From: an uncultured Opitutia bacterium
GTDB lineage: Bacteria > Verrucomicrobiota > Verrucomicrobiia > Opitutales > UBA953
DNA length: 24,990 nt
Assembly (NCBI GenBank): GCA_903882335.1
Contig: CAIRWP010000217.1
Coordinates: forward strand, 1 to 24,990
Direction of reading: 5' to 3'
Each line of letters starts with the position of its first letter. Positions within the stretch are counted from its first letter, which is position 1. The translations under genes and the position numbers were made by a program. Below the pieces are notes generated by a model. It worked only from the letters and a program-made list of their open reading frames with translations. It made no database searches and was not told the DNA's origin. Below, one piece after another: positions 12,844-20,253 of this stretch.

Positions 12844-14002
12844 GCCGGACCGGCGTCCAGAGGACACGGAGCTCCGTGCGGTCGGACAGCCGGACCTTGG
12901 CTCCGGTCATGACCGGGAACAACACGACATCGCCGCGTCCGAAGGTCGCCGCCAGCGCCTTGACGTCGTGTTTCGACAGGCCGCGGGTCGGTACCTCGAC
13001 CGACTGCAGACTGCCGGCACGTACGACGATGAAACGCAGCAGACCCTTGATGATCTGGACATCGGAAACGAGCCGCACGGCTTCGGCGGGCAGGTCGGTC
13101 AAGGCGGCATCGGTGAAGAGGGCGCAGGCGAAACGCACCTCGCGGAGATCGCGGAAGAGGCGACGGTTCGCGTAGGTGGCCGACGCCGGCGCCGTCCAGG
13201 GGCGCGATTCATGGTTCCAATGCTCACCCGCGAGCAGCTGGGGGCAGGCGTGGGCGTCCAGCTCCGGACCGACCCGCGTGAGCGAGCCGTCGGCGCAGAC
13301 CTGTTCGCTCAGGCGCTGGAGCCGCTCAGACGTCGTGCGCAGCGCCGGCTCGAGCAGGAGGATGAGGCCACCGGGACGAAGCCGGCGGCGCAACGTCGCG
13401 AACCAGGCCAGCGTCGACTTCGCGTCGAGGTGGGTCATCTCGTTGAGCACGAAGCCGGCGACGATCACGTCGAAGTCTCCCTCCGGCCACGTCTCGGGCC
13501 GGGCCGCGTCGCCGACGCGGGTGCGCACGGTCACGGGGTCGCCGAGAAAGTCCGCCGCGAAACGCTCGAGTCCGGCCAGCGCGCCCGGGGAGCGGTCGAC
13601 CGCCGCCAGTTCGACGCGCCCAGCGCCGAGCCGACGGAGATGGTGGGCCACGGAGACCCCGCAGGACCCGGGTCCGGCGCCGAGGTCAAGGATCGCGGGC
13701 ACGGCCGAAGCGGGTTGCCATCCCCTTAGTTCCATTGCCTGGGCCAAGGCGTAACCGGTGCGGACGAAGCTTTGCGGCAGGAAGAAGATGCCGTAGGCGG
13801 CGAGCAGTTCCTCGTCCGCAAAGTAATCGGGGAAACGACCTTCCGGCCGCTCGGTCGTGAAGAGGTCGGACAGTCTCGCGACCGCGTGGGCCAGCCGCTC
13901 GAACGCCGCGTCGCCGAGCAGGTCGGTCGCCGCCTCGGCGCGACCGATCCAGTGGGCCTCCGCCGTCGCCGGGTAGTCGCCCCAGCCCTCAGCCGCCGAC
14001 AT
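12839..14002 (-). CDS. Rsm22-like SAM-dependent methyltransferase family protein
   Basis: A 387-residue protein with a Rossmann methyltransferase core: motif I LDLGAGPGSCGVSVA at 105-119, acidic loop AVDRSPGALAGL near 134-145, and FVLNEMTHL near 184-192. Order and spacing fit the Rsm22/METTL17 family, proteins tied to small-subunit ribosome assembly. Family members carry a Cys-rich Fe-S region. Here only HACP (Cys253) remains, and the usual WCHE motif reads WNHES (262-266). The C-terminal part (about 300-387) is the beta-rich extension of the family. The start overlaps recR by 14 bp and has a Shine-Dalgarno (GGAGGG, 8 bases upstream) inside recR. It is the last gene of a ybaB-recR operon. Function may be ribosome-linked rather than catalytic. 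Confidence 0.78.
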   Translation of the reverse strand: MSAAEGWGDYPATAEAHWIGRAEAATDLLGDAAFERLAHAVARLSDLFTTERPEGRFPDYFADEELLAAYGIFFLPQSFVRTGYALAQAMELRGWQPASAVPAILDLGAGPGSCGVSVAHHLRRLGAGRVELAAVDRSPGALAGLERFAADFLGDPVTVRTRVGDAARPETWPEGDFDVIVAGFVLNEMTHLDAKSTLAWFATLRRRLRPGGLILLLEPALRTTSERLQRLSEQVCADGSLTRVGPELDAHACPQLLAGEHWNHESRPWTAPASATYANRRLFRDLREVRFACALFTDAALTDLPAEAVRLVSDVQIIKGLLRFIVVRAGSLQSVEVPTRGLSKHDVKALAATFGRGDVVLFPVMTGAKVRLSDRTELRVLWTPVRL

Positions 14003-14591
14003 CGCGACGGCCCTCCAGCGCGCTGCGCAAGGTCGCCGGGTCGGCGAAGGTGAGCCCGCTGCCGCTGGGCAGGCCGAAGCCGATGCGGGACACCTTGATG
14101 GAAGGACGGATGGCCTGGATGGCCTCGCGGATGTAGTGGCAGGTCGCCTCGCCTTCGATGTCGTTGCCCAGCGCCAGCACCACCTCGGTGATCGGTTCGT
14201 CGCGCAGGCGCCGTTCGAGGCTGGCGAGGTTCAGGTCGGCGGGACCCACGCCGTTGATGGGGGAGAGGCGTCCGTGTAGCACGTGGTAGGTCCCGCGGTA
14301 GGAAACCGAGCGTTCGATCGCCATGAGGTCTGGGACCTGCTCGACGACGCAGAGGGCGGCTGTTTCCCGCTTGGGGTTGACGCACACTTCGCACAGGGCG
14401 TCTTCGGCGAGGCTGCCGCAGCGCTCGCAACGTCGGACCGCGTCGGCGGCGGCCTGCAGGGCCGCGAGCACGGGCGCCAGCTTGGCGGGACGTTCGACCA
14501 GGAGGTGTAGGGCGATGCGTTCCGCGGACCGGTGGCCCATGCCGGGGAGCAGCTTGAGCAACTGGCGGACCTTGTCGAAGGCGGGCGTCAC
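13989..14591 (-). CDS. recR: Recombination mediator RecR
   Basis: A 200-residue RecR that works with RecF/RecO to load RecA at gaps. It has the N-terminal helix-hairpin-helix (LLKLLPGMGHRSAERIALH, 11-29), a four-Cys zinc finger (Cys55, 58, 67 and 70, in CERCG and LCEVC), and a TOPRIM domain from CVVEQVPDLMAIE (81-93) with Glu84 and LGNDIEGEAT (141-150). The end GLPSGSGLTFAD replaces the common GLPVGGDLEYAD. It starts with GTG, 6 bases after the ybaB stop, in the usual ybaB-recR order. No Shine-Dalgarno is seen, so translational coupling is likely. dnaX, often upstream of this pair, is absent here. Confidence 0.95.
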   Translation of the reverse strand: MTPAFDKVRQLLKLLPGMGHRSAERIALHLLVERPAKLAPVLAALQAAADAVRRCERCGSLAEDALCEVCVNPKRETAALCVVEQVPDLMAIERSVSYRGTYHVLHGRLSPINGVGPADLNLASLERRLRDEPITEVVLALGNDIEGEATCHYIREAIQAIRPSIKVSRIGFGLPSGSGLTFADPATLRSALEGRRDVGG

Positions 14592-14597
14592 GCAGGC

Positions 14598-14903
14598 TTA
14601 GAGGCCGGGCAGTTGGAAGCCGGCGGTCGCCTGGGACATCGTCGCCTCATGGAGGGCACGGGCGCGGTCGGCGGCCTCCTGGAGGGCGGTCACCAAGGCC
14701 GGCTCGACCACGGCAGCACCTTCCTTGAGGAAGTCGGGATGGAGCGTGAGTGCCTGGATGCGACCATGGCCGTCGACCACGACCTTCACGGCGCCGCCGC
14801 CGTGGGAGATCTCGATGCGTTCATCCGCGAGGCGCTGTTGCGCTTCCGCGATGCCCTTCTGCATCTTCTGGGCTTGTTTGAGGAGTTTGCCGACGCCTGC
14901 CAT
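14598..14903 (-). CDS. ybaB: YbaB/EbfC family nucleoid-associated protein
   Basis: A 101-residue DNA-binding dimer of the YbaB/EbfC family. It shows the family layout: an N-terminal amphipathic helix (KLLKQAQKMQKGIAEAQQRL), a central sheet (GGGAVKVVVDGHGRIQALTL) and a C-terminal helix (VTALQEAADRARALHEATM). The gene immediately precedes recR, as in many bacteria, and the pair is probably cotranscribed with the Rsm22-like gene. No Shine-Dalgarno is evident. A TTGACT -35-like hexamer lies about 33 bases upstream of the ATG. The neighbour across the divergent 98-bp spacer is the DUF971 gene rather than dnaX. Confidence 0.93.
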   Translation of the reverse strand: MAGVGKLLKQAQKMQKGIAEAQQRLADERIEISHGGGAVKVVVDGHGRIQALTLHPDFLKEGAAVVEPALVTALQEAADRARALHEATMSQATAGFQLPGL

Positions 14904-14912
14904 GGTGCGTTG

Positions 14913-14941
14913 AAGGTTTTGGAGGACGGCGGGGGAGTCAA
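14913..14941 (-). promoter_or_regulatory. Possible ybaB-recR operon promoter
   Basis: On the minus strand TTGACT (14941-14936, 5 of 6 matches to the -35 consensus) is followed after 16-17 bp by AAACCT or AACCTT, a poor -10. The ATG lies 9-10 bases further on. The -35 is good and the -10 weak, so this is tentative. Confidence 0.3.
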
Positions 14942-15001
14942 GGGTGACCCCAAGGTTTCGTCCCGGCTTGCGCCCTTCCGCCGCGGTAGACAGGGTGGGG
15001 C

Positions 15002-15310
15002 ATGCGTCCGCCGCGTGACCTCCAGATCGTCGGCACCTTCCTTGCCATCACCTGGGAGGACGGGGTGGAATCCGTGCTTTCCGGCGAATACCTCCGCGAG
15101 CACTCGCCGAGCGCGGAGAACATGGGGGAGGTCGACATCCTCGGCCAGCGTTGGGGCGGCGACGGCCCGCGGCGTTTCCCCGGTGTCGCCGTCGTGGGAC
15201 TGGAGCGGCTCGGTAACTACGCTGTCACCTTGGAGTTCGACGATGGCCATCGCACCGGCATCTATAGCTGGCATTACCTACGTGGTCTGGCCGATCGGTT
15301 TACCCGCTGA
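15002..15310 (+). CDS. DUF971 domain protein (gamma-butyrobetaine hydroxylase-like N-terminal domain)
   Basis: A 102-residue single-domain protein of the DUF971/GBBH-like N-terminal family. The pattern is visible: an LQIVGTFLAITWEDG start, SGEYLREHSPSAE, VGLERLGNYAVTLEFDDGH, and the closing TGIYSWHYLRGL. In eukaryotic hydroxylases this fold binds zinc; the bacterial single-domain forms are often next to Mrp/ApbC Fe-S carriers, but no mrp gene is near here. The start at 15002 is the first ATG in frame and lies 98 bp from the divergent ybaB. The phoH gene follows after 46 bp with its own promoter-like element. Its molecular role is unknown. Confidence 0.85.
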   Translation: MRPPRDLQIVGTFLAITWEDGVESVLSGEYLREHSPSAENMGEVDILGQRWGGDGPRRFPGVAVVGLERLGNYAVTLEFDDGHRTGIYSWHYLRGLADRFTR

Positions 15311-15319
15311 CCTTTTACG

Positions 15320-15349
15320 TTTGCATCCTTCCGGCGTTCGGCCGACAAT
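15320..15349 (+). promoter_or_regulatory. Promoter of phoH
   Basis: TTTGCA (15320-15325), an 18-bp spacer and GACAAT (15344-15349) lie 7 bases before the GTG start at 15357. There is no Shine-Dalgarno. The whole DUF971-phoH gap is 46 bp. The geometry implies a transcript starting at or just before the GTG. Confidence 0.45.
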
Positions 15350-15356
15350 CATCAAC

Positions 15357-16895
15357 GTGAAAAAGACTTACGTCCTGGACACCAACGTACTGATTCACGA
15401 TCCCGAGTCCCTCTTCAAGTTCGATGAACACACCGTGGCGGTCCCGGTGGAGGTGCTCTCCGAACTCGACCGGCTGAAGACCCAGCCCGGCCAGCTCGGC
15501 GCCAGCGCACGTCGCGTGAACCGCTCCATCCGCGCCCTGTTCGAGAACCGGCCGCTGAAGGAAATCGCCGAGGGCGACGCGACGCGCCCGGGCGCCCTCC
15601 ATGCCAAGCTGCGCGACGGCGGCGAGCTCCGGGTCGTCGTGAATGAGTCTCTCATCCGCGACCACTTCAATGGCGCCCGCTCCGAGCGCGTCCGCGCGGT
15701 GTTCATGCAGGTGGATGCGCCGGACCACCGGATCATCGCCTCCGCGCTCTACCTGCGCGACACCACCAAGGGTTCCGTCGTGTTGGTGACCAAGGATGCC
15801 TGCATGGCGCTCAAGGCCCAAGCCCTCGGTCTCGAGGTCCAGGATTACCGCAACGACCGCGTCGAGATCAGCGAGGTCGGCGACTACCGCACGCTCACCG
15901 TCACCGCCGCCGCGATGCGCGACTTCCGCGAACTCGGGCAGGCCCAGCTGAAGCTCGCCGTGGACGCGACCCCGGTGCTGAACGAGTACGTCATGCTCGC
16001 CTCCGACGCCTGGGCCGAGCCCGCCCGGCACGTCGGCGAAGGCGCGTTCGTGCCGCTCGCCCTCTACCGCGAGTTCCTGTCCGCCGACAGCGGCGCGCGC
16101 AAGGGCCTGCAGATGCCCCGCGGTATGCGGGTCATTCCCAAGAACTTCGAGCAGTGGATCTTCCTGGACGCCCTGCTCAACCCGGACATCAAACTCGTCA
16201 CGTGCTTCGGCCGCGCCGGCACCGGCAAGACCTTCCTTTCGATCGCCGCCGCGCTCTCCCAGGTGCTCAGCGATTTCTCGCCCTACAAGAAGCTCTACGT
16301 TTCGCGCCCCGTCGTCCAAATCGGCAAGGACATCGGCGCCTTGCCCGGGTCCAAGGAGGAGAAACTCTCGCCTTACATCCAGCCCTACTTTGACAACCTC
16401 GAGGTCCTGTTCTCCAAGAACAGCGCCCCCGCGTCGGCCCAGCCCACCGCCCGCGAGATGGTCGCCACCGATTCGCGCAACAAGAAGAAGAAGGCCCAGG
16501 CGATGAAGGCCCCGCAGCCGATCTTCGGCTCGCAGTTCCAGCCCGTGAACCAGCCGCGTAAGCCCTACCAATGGCTGATCGACTCCGGCCTGATCGAGAT
16601 CGAGGCCATGACGTTCATCCGCGGGCGCTCCATCGGCCACGCCTTCATGATTGTCGATGAGGCGCAGAACATGACGCCCCACGAGGCCAAGACTGTCATC
16701 ACCCGCATCGGAGAGGGCTCTAAGCTGGTGCTGATCGGCGACCTGGACCAGGTCGACACCCCTTACCTCGACGGGAAGTCCAACGGCCTGATCCATACCC
16801 ACGAGCGCATGAAGGGCCACGCCATCACGGCGAACGTCCGCCTGCTGCACGGGGTCCGCAGCGCCTTGTCCGAGCTCGCCGCGCAGGCGATGTGA
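15357..16895 (+). CDS. phoH: PIN-PhoH family ATPase/ribonuclease
   Basis: A 512-residue two-domain protein. The N-terminal PIN nuclease domain (YVLDTNVLIHDP, Asp8; VLSELDRLK, Glu36; VTKDA, Asp146) is followed by a PhoH/RecD-like ATPase: Walker A GRAGTGKT (285-292), SRPVVQIGKDIGALPGS (316-332), Walker B MIVDEAQN (431-437) and GDLDQVDTPY (461-470). This is the YlaK/PhoH2 arrangement, linked to RNA cleavage and unwinding. The stretch from about 353 to 403, between the two halves of the ATPase, is longer and more Lys/Pro/Gln-rich than in usual homologues. The GTG start at 15357 gives the canonical PIN start; the open frame reaches far upstream through ybaB antisense and DUF971, which I reject. 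mutS follows. Confidence 0.92.
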   Translation: MKKTYVLDTNVLIHDPESLFKFDEHTVAVPVEVLSELDRLKTQPGQLGASARRVNRSIRALFENRPLKEIAEGDATRPGALHAKLRDGGELRVVVNESLIRDHFNGARSERVRAVFMQVDAPDHRIIASALYLRDTTKGSVVLVTKDACMALKAQALGLEVQDYRNDRVEISEVGDYRTLTVTAAAMRDFRELGQAQLKLAVDATPVLNEYVMLASDAWAEPARHVGEGAFVPLALYREFLSADSGARKGLQMPRGMRVIPKNFEQWIFLDALLNPDIKLVTCFGRAGTGKTFLSIAAALSQVLSDFSPYKKLYVSRPVVQIGKDIGALPGSKEEKLSPYIQPYFDNLEVLFSKNSAPASAQPTAREMVATDSRNKKKKAQAMKAPQPIFGSQFQPVNQPRKPYQWLIDSGLIEIEAMTFIRGRSIGHAFMIVDEAQNMTPHEAKTVITRIGEGSKLVLIGDLDQVDTPYLDGKSNGLIHTHERMKGHAITANVRLLHGVRSALSELAAQAM

Positions 16896-16907
16896 GCAAG
16901 TTCTGGT

Positions 16908-16953
16908 CGCCCCGGCCCCGGGGCGCCTACTCCGTCCTTGCCCCGGTCGGGGC
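16908..16953. repeat. Two GC-rich inverted repeats in the phoH-mutS gap
   Basis: CGCCCCGG and CCGGGGCG (16908-16925, 2-base centre) form a perfect 8-bp inverted repeat. GCCCC and GGGGC (16940-16953, 4-base loop) form a second one. No T-tract follows either, so they are not ordinary intrinsic terminators. Chance is possible in such GC-rich DNA. Confidence 0.4.
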
Positions 16954-16974
16954 GGGGGATTTGCCTTTATCACC

Positions 16975-19551
16975 GTGGAGAAGGAGACCCCGATGCAGCG
17001 TCAGTACCGAGAGTTTCGCGAGAAGCTCCCGGCGGGTGCCATCCTGCTCTTCCGTCTGGGCGATTTCTACGAGGTCTTCGGCGAGGACGCGGTCGTCGCC
17101 TCCAAGGTGCTGGGTCTGACGCTCACCAAGCGCCAGGAGACCCCGATGGCCGGCCTGCCTTACCATGCGGCCCCCGCCTACGTGAACCGGCTGCTCGCCG
17201 CGGGCTGGAAGGTCGCCATCTGCGACCAGCTCGAGGCGCCCGTCGCGGGCAAACTCGTCCGCCGCGGCCTGACGCGCATCCTGACTCCCGGGACGGCGCT
17301 GGAGGATTCGCAGCTCGATTCGCGCCGCGGTAACTACCTCGTGGCCCTTAGCTGGGATAAGCAGGGCTGGCAGGCCTCCTGGTTGGATGTCTCGACCGCT
17401 GATTTCCGTCTCGCGAACGACGTCGGTCCGGGACGGCTGCTGCCGCTGCTGCACGCGCTCGCCCCGCGCGAAGTGCTCCTCCCGGAAGGGCTGGAGCCTC
17501 CGCCCGAGCACCGCGAGGCGCTCGAGGTGTTTCTGCAGGGCCGGCCGGTCTCGCGTCTCCCTGGCTGGAATTTCGACGGTCCTGCGGGCGCCCGGCTGGT
17601 CGCCCAGACGCTCGCCGTCCATGGACTGGCCGGTTTCGGCCTGACCGAGGCGCACCCGGCGCTGGGCGCCGCCGGCGCGGTCCTGGGCTACGTCACCGAC
17701 TCGCTCTGCGACCGTCCCAAGAATTTGTTCCGTTTGGCGGAGACCAAACTCGGCTCCTCTGTCCTGCTGGACGCCGCCTCGGCCCGTAACCTCGAGCTCT
17801 TCGCTGCGTCGGGCGGCGGTCGCGAAGGATCTCTGCTGGAGAGCATCGACCGCACCGATACGCCGGCTGGTGCCCGCCTCCTCGCCCTCTGGCTCGGGGA
17901 ACCTTCGACCGATCTTGCGGTGATCCATGCCCGCCAGACGGCCGTCGGCGAATTCGTGCGCCATCCGGGCGCCTCCGCGCGTCTCGGGGAATCGCTCCGG
18001 GGCGTCCGGGATGTTCCTCGTATCCTGGCCCGCCTTCAGAACCGCCTCCGCAACCCCCGCGAACTGGGCGGCATCCGCGACACCTTGGCCGCCTTGCCGG
18101 CCCTGCGCGAGGAGCTTGCGGCCCTGCCGGGTGGACGTTTGCAGGGGTTGGTCGAGCGGATCCGGCCGGAGACCGACCTGCTGGTCCGTTTACGCACCGC
18201 CCTGGCCGACGAACTGCCGGTCGACCTGGCGGAGGGCGGGGCGCTGCGCTCCGGCTTCGACGCCGAGTTGGACCGGCTCCGTTCGCTCGCGACCGACAGC
18301 AAGACCTGGATCGCCGACTTCGAGCGCAACGAGCAGACCCGCACGGGCATCAAGTCGCTCAAGGTCCGCTACAATGGCGCCTTCGGTTATGCGATTGAGG
18401 TGACCAAGGCCAATCTCGCCCTGGTCCCCGCGGATTACATCCGCAAGCAGACGATGGTGAACGCGGAGCGTTTCACGACCGAGGAGCTCCGCACCAAGGA
18501 GCGCGAGGTCCTGCGCGCCGACGAACAGGCGCTGGCCCGGGAGACCGAACTGTTCCAGGCCTTGCTCGCGGAGGTGCTCGCGGCTGCCGAATCCCTCCTC
18601 GGCACTTCCCAGGCCTTGGCCGAGGTCGACGTCCTCCGCGGCTGGGCCGAACTGGCCCGCGAGTCGTCCTGGGTCTGCCCGGTGGTCGACGAGTCCGACG
18701 CCCTGGACATCACACAGGGACGCCACCCGGTGGTCGAGCGCATGCTGCAGTCCCGCCCCGGCGCGGGCTCCTTCGTGCCCAACGACACCCGCCTGAGCTG
18801 CGCCGGCGAGCAGATCGCGCTGCTCACCGGCCCGAACATGGCCGGTAAGTCGACGTATATCCGCCAGGTCGCCTTGATTGCCTTGCTCGCGCACCTCGGC
18901 GCCTGGGTGCCCGCGCAGGCCGCGCGGATCGGTCTCGTCGATCGCATCTTCTGCCGCGTCGGCGCGTCCGACGAGCTGGCTCGCGGCAACTCGACCTTCA
19001 TGGTGGAGATGAACGAGACCGCCAACATCCTCAACAACGCGACGACCCGCTCGCTGGTCGTCCTGGATGAGATCGGTCGCGGCACCAGCACCTACGACGG
19101 CATCAGTATCGCCTGGGCCGTGGCGGAACACCTGCATGGCGCCGGTGATGCCGGCCCGCGCACGTTGTTCGCGACCCATTACCATGAGCTGACCCGGCTG
19201 GCCGGACGGCTCGCCCGCCTGCGCAACTGGTCCGTCGCCGTGAAGGAGTGGAACGACGAGATCGTCTTCGTCCGTCGGGTCGTTCCCGGCGCCGCGGACC
19301 GGTCCTACGGGATCCAGGTCGCCCGCCTCGCCGGGATGCCGCCCGCGGTCGTGACCCGGGCCCGCGAGATCCTGTCCGGCCTGGAGACGGGGGATGGCCT
19401 GCCGGGCGGCAAGGTCGCCGCCGCCGAGGTCGCTGCGCCCGTCGTCGCGGACACGCCGCGGGCGTCGAAACGCAAGGACACGACGGAGGCTCCGAAGACC
19501 TCGAAGCCGGTGAAGCCCGCGGGTGGGCCGGAATTGGACCTCTTCGGCTAA
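16975..19551 (+). CDS. mutS: DNA mismatch repair protein MutS
   Basis: An 858-residue MutS that finds mismatches and signals repair. The mismatch-reading motif GDFYEV contains Phe31 and Glu33. The C-terminal ATPase has Walker A GPNMAGKST (619-627), the N-2 loop in MVEMNETANIL, Walker B LDEIGRGTSTYDG (near 699-711) and ATHYHEL. A low-complexity linker (about 820-850, Pro/Ala/Lys) ends in LDLFG, a plausible beta-clamp binding tail. The GTG at 16975 keeps the family's TPM-x-x-QY N-terminus; an ATG at 16993 has a better Shine-Dalgarno but would cut off that conserved part. No mutL is nearby. It ends 4 bp from the convergent lipoate ligase gene. Confidence 0.95.
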   Translation: MEKETPMQRQYREFREKLPAGAILLFRLGDFYEVFGEDAVVASKVLGLTLTKRQETPMAGLPYHAAPAYVNRLLAAGWKVAICDQLEAPVAGKLVRRGLTRILTPGTALEDSQLDSRRGNYLVALSWDKQGWQASWLDVSTADFRLANDVGPGRLLPLLHALAPREVLLPEGLEPPPEHREALEVFLQGRPVSRLPGWNFDGPAGARLVAQTLAVHGLAGFGLTEAHPALGAAGAVLGYVTDSLCDRPKNLFRLAETKLGSSVLLDAASARNLELFAASGGGREGSLLESIDRTDTPAGARLLALWLGEPSTDLAVIHARQTAVGEFVRHPGASARLGESLRGVRDVPRILARLQNRLRNPRELGGIRDTLAALPALREELAALPGGRLQGLVERIRPETDLLVRLRTALADELPVDLAEGGALRSGFDAELDRLRSLATDSKTWIADFERNEQTRTGIKSLKVRYNGAFGYAIEVTKANLALVPADYIRKQTMVNAERFTTEELRTKEREVLRADEQALARETELFQALLAEVLAAAESLLGTSQALAEVDVLRGWAELARESSWVCPVVDESDALDITQGRHPVVERMLQSRPGAGSFVPNDTRLSCAGEQIALLTGPNMAGKSTYIRQVALIALLAHLGAWVPAQAARIGLVDRIFCRVGASDELARGNSTFMVEMNETANILNNATTRSLVVLDEIGRGTSTYDGISIAWAVAEHLHGAGDAGPRTLFATHYHELTRLAGRLARLRNWSVAVKEWNDEIVFVRRVVPGAADRSYGIQVARLAGMPPAVVTRAREILSGLETGDGLPGGKVAAAEVAAPVVADTPRASKRKDTTEAPKTSKPVKPAGGPELDLFG
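16981..16986 (+). promoter_or_regulatory. Shine-Dalgarno-like AAGGAG favouring the internal mutS ATG
   Basis: AAGGAG lies 6 bases before the ATG at 16993 but inside the reading frame that begins at the GTG at 16975. It argues for the ATG, while conservation of the residues TPM argues for the GTG. Either the hexamer is coincidental coding sequence (Lys-Glu) or there are two starts. Confidence 0.35.
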
Positions 19552-19555
19552 GGGT

Positions 19556-20251
19556 TCAGATCCGCTCGTTCCACTCGCGCGAGTTGAACCGAGCCCAGCT
19601 GGTCTCGTGGTCGAGCTGGTCGTAGACCGGCTCCGTCACCGGCGAGGGCTCGCTGCCGAGCTTGGCGCCGAGGGCGGCGGTGAAGTCGCGTTCGAAGCGG
19701 CTCCAGTCGCAATCCGACAGAAAAGGACGCCAGACATAGCCTTCCAGCAGCAGACCGCGGCGGGTGCGTTTCTGCGCGGCCCCGGCGACCTTGCGGCCGT
19801 CGTCGCTGCGCACCAGATCGTTGGGCTCCGCGCGTTGGGCGCAGGCGTCGGGCGACTGGAACGGACGTTCGCCCGTCGGGGCCGGGGCGAGCTTCACGGG
19901 CTGGCCTTGGGCCTGCAGCGCCGCGGCGAGCGCGTCGTGCACCGCCGCATAGCTGGCCATCGCGTCGGCGGCGTACAGCGGGTGTCCGGCGGGGATCACC
20001 AGCGCGAACGTCCAGTCGTCCAGATGGGAGACCAGTCCGCCGCCGGTGCAACGACGGATCAGCGGGTAATGGGCGGGCACCTGAGCCCGGTACTTGGCCC
20101 AAGGTTGGGACACCCCGAAGGTGTAGGCCGGCTCCGACCAGGCGAAAGGTCGGAAGCGAATCCGGTCCGGCCGCGGGTAGTGCTCCAGCAGCAGGTAGTC
20201 CGCCGCCATATTGGCGACGGCATCGGCGGTCTGGCGGGGCAGGACATCCAT
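19556..20251 (-). CDS. Lipoate-protein ligase A family protein
   Basis: A 231-residue member of the BPL/LplA/LipB fold family that attaches lipoate or an octanoyl group to carrier domains. The signature RRCTGGGLVSH (66-76) and the Lys loop GRKVAGAAQKRTRRGLLLEG (Lys154) are visible; CAQRAEPNDLV precedes it. The protein lacks the extra C-terminal accessory domain of full-length LplA, so it may instead be an octanoyl transferase (LipM-like) or amidotransferase. It starts 2 bases after the RmlD-like gene's stop and is probably cotranscribed with it. It ends 4 bp from mutS, convergent. No lipA or dehydrogenase gene is adjacent. Substrate specificity is open. Confidence 0.82.
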   Translation of the reverse strand: MDVLPRQTADAVANMAADYLLLEHYPRPDRIRFRPFAWSEPAYTFGVSQPWAKYRAQVPAHYPLIRRCTGGGLVSHLDDWTFALVIPAGHPLYAADAMASYAAVHDALAAALQAQGQPVKLAPAPTGERPFQSPDACAQRAEPNDLVRSDDGRKVAGAAQKRTRRGLLLEGYVWRPFLSDCDWSRFERDFTAALGAKLGSEPSPVTEPVYDQLDHETSWARFNSREWNERI

Positions 20252-20253
20252 AC

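Noticed and set aside
14532..15356. In-frame upstream extension of phoH by 275 codons
   Set aside because: It would overlap ybaB (antisense) and the DUF971 gene (another frame). The PIN domain begins canonically at the GTG at 15357.
15315..16973. A 552-codon open frame on the minus strand opposite phoH
   Set aside because: It lies antisense to a clear PIN-PhoH gene, has low-complexity Gly/Leu/Arg/His-rich composition and no recognisable domain. Long antisense frames are expected at this GC content.
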